Below are positions 6,032-9,893 of a DNA stretch of 9,893 nt, piece by piece. Position 1 is the stretch's first letter. Every line of letters starts with the position of its first letter. The position numbers and the translations under genes are program-made. The notes under the pieces are model-generated. The model worked only from the letters and a program-made list of their open reading frames with translations. It did no database searches and was not told the origin of the DNA. Source of the stretch: Calditrichota bacterium (GTDB lineage Bacteria > Calditrichota > Calditrichia > RBG-13-44-9); contig JAJRXE010000304.1 in NCBI GenBank assembly GCA_024276455.1, forward strand, positions 1 to 9,893, given 5' to 3'.

Positions 6032-7555
6032 TCAGGCCTCAATCATGCGCAATTCGCGTTGGAAACGTTTCATCACTTCCACTTTGCGGAAAATGGAGAC
6101 AAATTCCCGCGCATCCTGAGCTTTCAGCAACAGGTTACGAACTTCGGAATCTTTAAGAATGTTGGAAAGATTGGCCAGAATCTGCAAGTAGTAATTGCGT
6201 CGGGTGGAAGGCCCAATCACCGCGAAAATCAGGTGAACCGGTTGCCCGTCCAGCGAATCGAAGCGCACCCCGGGACGGCTGCGGTACACGATAATGCGGA
6301 ATTGCTTTAGTTCCGGGAGGGTAATGTGAGGAATCGCCACACCGGAGCCGATGCCGGTACTCAGGGTATTTTCGCGTTTGAAGAATTCGTGAATCAATTT
6401 GGGGTAGTCCTGGCACAGCCGAGTTTCCACAATGCGCTGGGAAATTTCCCGTAAGGCTTCTTCTTTTTCGGTGGCGCCACCTTCCAGAATAATGAGTCGC
6501 CGGCTGAGCAAACGGCTTAAAGAAACAAACGAATAATTGCGCTGTTTCTGGATGTCTTCCAGTAAAATGAGGTCTTCGTCGCTAAGTTTACGCCTTTTCT
6601 GGTAGCGGGAAATGGTAATCGTGGGCGGCCGTTCGATTTCGGTAATCTCGTTTATTTCAATCCGGAATTGCTGGAATTCATCCTTGAAAACCGAAATCAA
6701 CTGATTTTCGATTTCGTTCATGAGCAGAATTTTACCCTGCTGCTCAGCCCGGGTCAGCAGCACCCGCAAAATCCCGAAAGCCATGCGGCGCAGCGCCTGC
6801 AAATCCTGATTGCGATGAACCCGCACATCCAGATCCACCTGCGCCATGCAAGAGAGTCCGAACCGTTGTTCAATGTCGATGAGCAAGCCGGTTTCTACCC
6901 CATAGCCGGTAAAAAAGGGCACCCGTTCCAGTAATTCTCGCCGACCGGCATATTCTCCGGAAAGCGGTTGATTAAACAGCGCCAGTTCCGGAAAGAGCAG
7001 ATTGAAAAATGGTTTAACCAGGATTTCGGTGACTCGCCCACCCCCGGTGGGAGAGAGTTTGCGACCAACCTGCAAAGGCCGCCGGTAGTACCCTTTTACA
7101 AAGCAAACTTCCCGATGGTAAAGGAGTGGTCCCAATAAGCCCAGGACGAAACGGGGATGGATGTTTTTAATGTCGGTGTCCAGCCAGATGATAATGTCGC
7201 CGTTGGAAACGTAGAGGCTTTTCCAGAGATTTTCCCCCTTGCCGCGGTAATTCCCCATTTCCGGCAATATCTCGCTACTCTGGAAAACGGGAATCCCTTT
7301 TTTGCGGGCAATTTCCTGGGTGCCGTCGGTGGAACCGCTGTCAATGAGAATGATTTCGTCCAGGAGGGGGACGCGATCTTGAAGTTCTTTTTTAAAGGTT
7401 GAAATAATTTTTCCAATGGTTTTGGCTTCGTTCAGGGCAGGTAAGCATAAGCTGATGGTGTATCCTTGAATTTCTTTTAACGAGAGGAGTTTTTGGGCGC
7501 TGCTAAATTGTTGATGGGAAAAACTTCGCAGATTAATCCATTCGTCAGCTCTCAT
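6032..7555 (-). CDS. gpgS: Glucosyl-3-phosphoglycerate synthase fused to a PTS EIIA (type 2, PtsN-like) domain
   Basis: A 507-aa two-domain protein. Residues about 33-315 are a GT81-type glycosyltransferase that joins NDP-glucose and 3-phosphoglycerate to give glucosyl-3-phosphoglycerate, the precursor of the compatible solute glucosylglycerate. Visible motifs: SLCLPALNEAKTIG, IDSGSTDGT, the metal-binding DTD at 126-128, TGGGRVTEILVKPFFN, QPLSGEYAGRR, and GYGVETGLLID. Residues about 341-493 form a complete EIIA type-2 domain with TGIGSGVAIPH; its His410 is the phosphorylation site. The known enzyme lacks this tail, so this is a true fusion with no internal stop or frameshift. The ATG at 7555 has AAGGAGG seven nt upstream; an upstream GTG at 7561 overlaps that motif. 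It has its own promoter at 7729-7757. No phosphatase gene (gpgP) is nearby. Phosphorylation may regulate the transferase, which is inference. Confidence 0.9.
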   Translation of the reverse strand: MRADEWINLRSFSHQQFSSAQKLLSLKEIQGYTISLCLPALNEAKTIGKIISTFKKELQDRVPLLDEIILIDSGSTDGTQEIARKKGIPVFQSSEILPEMGNYRGKGENLWKSLYVSNGDIIIWLDTDIKNIHPRFVLGLLGPLLYHREVCFVKGYYRRPLQVGRKLSPTGGGRVTEILVKPFFNLLFPELALFNQPLSGEYAGRRELLERVPFFTGYGVETGLLIDIEQRFGLSCMAQVDLDVRVHRNQDLQALRRMAFGILRVLLTRAEQQGKILLMNEIENQLISVFKDEFQQFRIEINEITEIERPPTITISRYQKRRKLSDEDLILLEDIQKQRNYSFVSLSRLLSRRLIILEGGATEKEEALREISQRIVETRLCQDYPKLIHEFFKRENTLSTGIGSGVAIPHITLPELKQFRIIVYRSRPGVRFDSLDGQPVHLIFAVIGPSTRRNYYLQILANLSNILKDSEVRNLLLKAQDAREFVSIFRKVEVMKRFQRELRMIEA

Positions 7556-7562
7556 CCACACA

Positions 7563-7569
7563 CCTCCTT
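7563..7569 (-). promoter_or_regulatory. Strong ribosome binding site deciding the gpgS start
   Basis: AAGGAGG on the minus strand, seven nt before the ATG at 7555-7553. It overlaps the alternative upstream GTG, which rules that codon out. Confidence 0.75.
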
Positions 7570-7728
7570 CAGGTTTGCGGTGGGAACATCCCTGTTTATT
7601 TCTTTCCTTTGGGCGCGGTAAGTAATAAGTAAATAGTAGGAGAATGATTTTGCTACTTAAGTCACTTTAATTACGCAGGAACAATGGTGTCGGTTCCCGA
7701 AAAGTTGGAAATATCATTTTACCGATTC

Positions 7729-7757
7729 ATTATATCAGTCGGATGGTTTCGGGTAAA
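7729..7757 (-). promoter_or_regulatory. Extended -10 promoter of gpgS
   Basis: On the minus strand a perfect extended -10 TGATATAAT (TATAAT at 7734-7729, TG one nt before it) is preceded by exactly 17 nt of spacer and TTTACC at 7757-7752, four of six matches to the -35 consensus. Transcription would begin near 7722, leaving a leader of about 165 nt before the start codon. It is the best promoter match in the window. Confidence 0.65.
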
Positions 7758-7925
7758 CTTTAGTAAAATCACTTAACTTTTCCAGGGGTGGAAGAAGAGG
7801 CTTTTTCCGGGAAAAACGGAGTTTCCGGTTTGCCCGTGTTGCGCAAAATTTTAACAAAAATTACCGAAAATTCGACAGTTGAAAATTGAAAAATCCGACA
7901 CTATTTCAAACGCACGAATTTAAGA

Positions 7926-7954
7926 ATAGTTGTTAATTATATAAAAAACAGTGG
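7926..7954 (+). repeat. Direct repeat, copy 1
   Basis: A 29-bp element made of ATAGTTGT, TAATTAT, AT and AAAAAACAGTGG. It matches copy 2 in all three blocks; only the short joints differ. It begins 77 bp before copy 2. It contains TATATA, which could act as a -10 box. Confidence 0.65.
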
Positions 7955-8002
7955 GTTAGATTTTGTTCTCACAAAGGGCGATTTACTCAAATAAATATTG
8001 GC

Positions 8003-8036
8003 ATAGTTGTTGTAATTATTTAACAAAAAACAGTGG
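8003..8036 (+). repeat. Direct repeat, copy 2
   Basis: A 34-bp element with the same three blocks as copy 1, ATAGTTGT, TAATTAT and AAAAAACAGTGG, with 2-bp and 3-bp extra bases at the joints. Its 3' end supplies most of the ribosome binding site (GGAG at 8035-8038) of the first small gene, so the repeat is part of that gene's leader. Confidence 0.65.
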
Positions 8037-8045
8037 AGACGTTCC

Positions 8046-8231
8046 ATGATTGCCCCCAAAGAGAATATGAAGCGTTTTTTAGATTACCGGGAAAAGAAGT
8101 CGAAAGAGTTAAAGCGCTACCTGACTCTATCGGAGGCGTTGGCGCTCTGGTTTTCCCAGGCGGTAGTCCGCACCAAGCAGAAAAAAGAAAAAAACAAAGA
8201 ATATGTGCTGGAAGAACTCATAATTAATTAG
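8046..8231 (+). CDS. Small basic helical protein A, unknown function
   Basis: A 61-aa protein of no family I recognise. It is rich in Lys, Arg and Glu, with net positive charge, and appears all-helical with no signal peptide or membrane segment: a first charged helix (residues 5-24), then LTLSEALALWFSQAVV (26-41) as an amphipathic helix with a Trp-Phe pair at 35-36, then a very Lys-rich stretch. The start ATG has GGAG seven nt upstream, formed by the end of a direct repeat. Its stop codon overlaps the ribosome binding site of the next small gene, so they are one transcript. The next protein repeats the L-S/T-L-x-x-A/V...WF pattern at the same relative place, which suggests tandem duplication followed by divergence. 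A nucleic-acid or protein binding role is possible from charge alone; this is a guess. Confidence 0.65.
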   Translation: MIAPKENMKRFLDYREKKSKELKRYLTLSEALALWFSQAVVRTKQKKEKNKEYVLEELIIN

Positions 8232-8239
8232 GTGGTGAG

Positions 8240-8416
8240 ATGAAAGCAATGAATCAGTATTATCAGGAGCAGTTAAAAGCCATCCACAATTTGTACAACG
8301 ATTTGAATCGCCGAAACAAGCAGAAGCTCTCGCTGGAGCAGGTGGTTTTAACCTGGTTTGCGGAAGGTTACGCCGAAAAGTTTCGCGAAGCTTATTTCAA
8401 AAAGCAAGCCCATTAA
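8240..8416 (+). CDS. Small helical protein B, distant paralogue of protein A
   Basis: A 58-aa protein, MKAMNQYYQEQL... to ...FKKQAH, of no family I recognise. It is read in a normal frame with AGGTGGTG immediately upstream of the ATG, four to five nt of spacing, and starts 8 nt after the stop of small gene A. It is moderately basic and predicted helical: an N-terminal helix rich in Gln, Tyr and Asn (residues 5-28), then LSLEQVVLTWFAEGYAEKF (30-48). Aligned without gaps at an offset of four, Leu30, Leu32, Trp39 and Phe40 match Leu26, Leu28, Trp35 and Phe36 of protein A, with similar hydrophobic positions between. Overall identity is low, so the paralogy is suggested rather than proven. A stem-loop with a U-rich tail follows its stop codon. 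Confidence 0.65.
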   Translation: MKAMNQYYQEQLKAIHNLYNDLNRRNKQKLSLEQVVLTWFAEGYAEKFREAYFKKQAH

Positions 8417-8420
8417 CAAT

Positions 8421-8467
8421 CGGTATTTTGCCGTATCGGCAACCGGGGCGTTGTACCGTTTATTTCT
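8421..8467 (+). terminator. Candidate terminator after the small tandem genes
   Basis: Inner stem TTGCCG (8428-8433) and CGGCAA (8437-8442) with a 3-nt loop, nested inside an outer pair CGGTA (8421-8425) and TACCG (8454-8458), followed by the T-rich TTTATTT. It lies 4 nt after the stop of small gene B and in front of the convergent YjbQ gene's stop. The internal loop between stems makes the strength uncertain; on the minus strand there is no T-tract. Confidence 0.45.
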
Positions 8468-8885
8468 TGCCTATTAGTTGAACTATTAGTTTCCGTCTTC
8501 TCTTCCGATTGTCAAAATCAATGAAAATAATTTGTTGCCAGGTTCCCAGGGTCATTTGTCCGGCAACAAAAGGCACTGTGAGCGAAGGTTTGAGGAGCGC
8601 CGCCCTCAGATGGGCGTAGCCGTTGCCGTCGTGCCAGGTGTTGTCATGGTGATAAGAGCGGTGCATGGGAATAATCTGTTCCAGAAATTCCGGCAGATCC
8701 CGCAACAGTCCCGGTTCGTATTCAATGGTGGTTAATGCGCCGGTGCTCCCGGGAACGAAAATGGTAACCTGCCCTTCCTGCAGGCCGCTCTCACGCAAAA
8801 TTGAGCCCACCTGCGGGGTAATGTCAATGATGTCAGTAAAACCTTCCGTTTCCAGCTGGATTTCGCGGGTCACAATTTCAATCAT
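8460..8885 (-). CDS. yjbQ: YjbQ/UPF0047 family protein (secondary thiamine-phosphate synthase-type)
   Basis: A 141-aa single-domain protein of the widespread YjbQ (UPF0047) family; the E. coli member shows weak thiamine-phosphate synthase activity, but the true role is not settled. The family hallmarks are all here: FVPGSTGALTTIE at 43-55, the metal-site cluster YHHDNTWHDGNGYAHLRAAL at 78-97 with its His residues, then PF..G.M.LGTWQQIIFIDFD and a basic KRRRK tail. The ATG at 8885 has GGAGG about six nt upstream. It overlaps the stop of the EIIB gene as ATGA, so the two are translationally coupled and form one operon. Pairing with a PTS component is unexpected for this family and gives no direct clue to function. 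Confidence 0.93.
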   Translation of the reverse strand: MIEIVTREIQLETEGFTDIIDITPQVGSILRESGLQEGQVTIFVPGSTGALTTIEYEPGLLRDLPEFLEQIIPMHRSYHHDNTWHDGNGYAHLRAALLKPSLTVPFVAGQMTLGTWQQIIFIDFDNRKRRRKLIVQLIGKK

Positions 8886-9373
8886 TTTTTCCTCCGCAAC
8901 ACTTTAGCCAGATCGTGCGAGGGGGAGTTCGGTAAATCCCGGCATTCGAATTTTACTCCCTGAGCCATCAATTTCTCAAACAGGGCTACCTCTTCATCGG
9001 ATAAAAACAGATAAGGGAGATATTCTTTCCGTCCATCTTTATAATGGACGCCTCCCACATTGACCTGCTCCAGTTTTACCCCGGCGTCCAACAGGTGTTG
9101 AATCTCCTGCGGACCCTTTACCAGCACCATTAAAATTCCTTTGGAAGGTACACAGTGGGGTAATTGTTGAGCCATCTGGGCAACGGTCAGGCAGTCGGTT
9201 TCCAGATCAGAGGGGGCGGCCATTAACAGCAGTTCCTTCTCCCAGTCGGTGGTGGCAATTTCGTCGTCGCAAACGATTAATTTTTTAATGGGCAGTTGGC
9301 TGCACCAGCCCACGATGATTTGACCGTGAATCAGACGATCGTCGATTCTCCAGATAATGTCCTTGGATTCCAA
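8882..9373 (-). CDS. Orphan PTS EIIB, mannose/fructose/sorbose family
   Basis: A 163-aa cytoplasmic phosphocarrier of the mannose-family PTS, close to the usual length of a separate IIB subunit. The N-terminus IIWRIDDRLIHGQIIVGW contains the phosphorylatable His16 (His15 in classical members) in the family signature. The middle ADDEIA-like segment (CDDEIATTDWEKELLLMAAP) and the C-terminal GGVHYKDGRKEYLPY...LSDEEVALFEKL...GVKFECRDLP also fit. Normally it passes phosphate from EIIA to sugar through IIC/IID membrane subunits; neither is in the window, so it may be regulatory. The TTG at 9373 is chosen because AAAGGAG lies seven nt before it; a TTG at 9391 overlaps that motif. Its stop overlaps the YjbQ start by four nt. 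Confidence 0.9.
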   Translation of the reverse strand: MESKDIIWRIDDRLIHGQIIVGWCSQLPIKKLIVCDDEIATTDWEKELLLMAAPSDLETDCLTVAQMAQQLPHCVPSKGILMVLVKGPQEIQHLLDAGVKLEQVNVGGVHYKDGRKEYLPYLFLSDEEVALFEKLMAQGVKFECRDLPNSPSHDLAKVLRRKK

Positions 9374-9380
9374 TTTGGTT

Positions 9381-9387
9381 CTCCTTT
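9381..9387 (-). promoter_or_regulatory. Ribosome binding site deciding the EIIB TTG start
   Basis: AAAGGAG on the minus strand with a seven-nt spacer to the TTG at 9373-9371. It supports a non-ATG start and a protein beginning MESKDIIWRIDDR. Confidence 0.65.
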
Positions 9388-9598
9388 GCAAACATTTCTT
9401 TAAAAAATAGGAGAGAAATTTTTAAAATGCCAGTTTGAAATAATTTGAAATTTTCTCCTTCATCCCCGCGTTTCTGAAATCGGGAGATAGCTGCAGATTG
9501 AATCCCAATCAGGCGGTCGAACCACTGAGAAGGCCGCATGGACTGAATTCTACTCACCACCGTTTCGATGGGTAAAATGGAAGGCGGTTTCTGCCTGG

Positions 9599-9648
9599 TT
9601 CAGGGGGGTGCATGCGATTGAAAAGGCGAAAAACGGTTACCCCCTGAA
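9599..9648. repeat. Inverted repeat with 9-bp perfect arms
   Basis: TTCAGGGGG at 9599-9607 and CCCCCTGAA at 9640-9648, separated by 32 nt; with a one-base bulge the pairing extends by one T-A pair. It lies downstream of the kinase stop and upstream of EIIB on the minus strand. No T-tract follows directly, so it could be a processing or leader structure, an operator or a weak terminator. Confidence 0.5.
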
Positions 9649-9694
9649 GCGGACGCAGAGACGGATGGAATCTAAACCCGCTCAAATTCCAGCA

Positions 9695-9893
9695 CTATTC
9701 TTCGGATACGTCCGCAAAGGGCAGAGAGAAAGAAATGGTCAGCCCACCCGATTCATTGTTCTTTGCCCAGATGTGTCCCTGGTGGAATTTAACGATGATG
9801 CGGCAGATGTAAAGCCCCAGTCCAAATCCCCGATAGTTCTGCTGGTCTTTCGGTACCCGAAAATATTTGTCGAACAGTTTTTTCAAATGTTCA
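9695..9893 (-). CDS. Sensor histidine kinase, C-terminal fragment (HATPase domain)
   Basis: Only the last 65 codons are in the window, and the frame is open to base 9892; the gene begins to the right. The visible part is the end of a histidine-kinase ATP-binding domain: EHLKKLFDKYFRVP is the F box and GFGLGLYICRIIVKFHQG is the G2 box, followed by the closing strands IWAKNNESGGLTISFSLP. This domain binds ATP and phosphorylates a His in an upstream domain that is not visible. The input domains, a receiver domain or a partner regulator cannot be seen. The protein ends soon after the domain (PFADVSEE), so no C-terminal receiver is attached. Its neighbour on the same strand is EIIB, 320 nt downstream. 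Confidence 0.9.
   Translation of the reverse strand, partial: EHLKKLFDKYFRVPKDQQNYRGFGLGLYICRIIVKFHQGHIWAKNNESGGLTISFSLPFADVSEE

Larger units (their letters stand above)
7556..8045. other. AT-rich divergent intergenic region between gpgS and the small tandem genes
   Basis: About 490 bases without a clear gene. From right to left: two imperfect direct repeats (7926-7954 and 8003-8036) in front of the small plus-strand genes; an A/T-rich stretch at about 7845-7900 with several GAAAA runs; a small imperfect hairpin near 7800-7830 (TTTTTC/GAAAAA); the gpgS promoter at 7729-7757; and the gpgS leader down to 7556. In the leader GGAAC and GTTCC (minus strand, about 7698-7679) can form a 5-bp hairpin, but I recognise no riboswitch class. 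No convincing -35/-10 pair was found for the plus-strand genes. Confidence 0.5.
9374..9694. other. Intergenic region between the histidine kinase and EIIB genes
   Basis: About 320 bases. An open minus-strand frame crosses part of it and runs into the EIIB gene, but it looks like noise. It holds a 9-bp inverted repeat (9599-9648) just past the kinase stop and, nearer EIIB, an AT-rich stretch (about 9395-9460) that could hold a promoter; I found no convincing -35/-10 pair. Whether EIIB is transcribed with the kinase or separately cannot be read from the sequence. Confidence 0.45.

Noticed and set aside
6032..6034. Terminator for gpgS in the gap with mlaF
   Set aside because: A short stem (ACAG/CTGT) lies just after the stop, but it is only four bp and is followed by an A-rich, not T-rich, sequence on the minus strand.
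7556..7722. Cyclic-di-AMP or other riboswitch in the gpgS leader
   Set aside because: The osmolyte context made this attractive, but none of the conserved blocks of riboswitches I know could be found; only short hairpins are present.
8046..8416. Toxin-antitoxin pair
   Set aside because: Two small coupled genes invite this reading, but the proteins look like paralogues of each other rather than a toxin and an antitoxin, and neither has a recognisable toxin or DNA-binding fold motif.
9420..9445. Sigma54 promoter upstream of EIIB
   Set aside because: A minus-strand TGGCA is present, but the TTGC half at the needed spacing is missing.
9285..9560. Minus-strand open frame of 91 codons between the kinase and EIIB
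   Set aside because: Its last part overlaps the well supported EIIB start in another frame, and the sequence shows no recognisable protein features.
1..9893. Insertion sequence, CRISPR array, integron or prophage
   Set aside because: No transposase, integrase, Cas or phage gene, and no regularly spaced repeats beyond the two-copy element at 7926-8036.

Overview
The window reads as a chromosomal segment of a diderm (Gram-negative type) bacterium with mixed GC content, strong GGAGG-type ribosome binding sites and frequent GTG/TTG starts. The evidence for two membranes is an MCE-type lipid ABC transporter with a lipoprotein partner. A fused glucosyl-3-phosphoglycerate synthase points to use of the compatible solute glucosylglycerate. 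The gene mix (SpeE/SpeB polyamine synthesis, incomplete regulatory PTS, Mla transport) would suit Calditrichota or a related lineage, but that is an inference from gene style, not from a marker gene.

Layout. 1-926 (minus): the end of a polyamine unit, speE followed by the first 30 codons of an agmatinase gene, overlapping by 11 nt. 927-1365: a divergent intergenic region with a perfect hairpin and a candidate promoter. 1366-2239 (plus): a hot-dog thioesterase and a Nudix hydrolase. 2281-5888 (plus): a promoter and a compact four-gene transporter operon made of an MCE/MlaD protein, a PqiC-like lipoprotein, a STAS-MlaE fusion permease and an MlaF ATPase. 6032-7555 (minus): a glucosyl-3-phosphoglycerate synthase with a C-terminal PTS EIIA domain, preceded by a strong extended -10 promoter and a leader of about 165 nt. 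7758-8045: AT-rich DNA with two imperfect direct repeats. 8046-8416 (plus): two tandem small basic proteins of 61 and 58 aa that look like distant paralogues. 8460-9373 (minus): a YjbQ-family enzyme translationally coupled to an orphan mannose-family PTS EIIB. 9374-9694: non-coding, with a 9-bp inverted repeat. 9695-9893 (minus): the C-terminal end of a sensor histidine kinase.

How the parts may work together. SpeB makes putrescine from agmatine and SpeE turns it into spermidine. The transporter operon should move phospholipids between the inner and outer membranes. The most unusual part is the EIIA domain fused to the osmolyte enzyme, with a stand-alone EIIB and a histidine kinase nearby and no sugar permease (IIC/IID) in view. 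This suggests a phosphorelay used for regulation rather than sugar uptake, with EIIA phosphorylation possibly setting osmolyte synthesis. The two small tandem proteins with their repeated upstream element are the best candidate for something undescribed.
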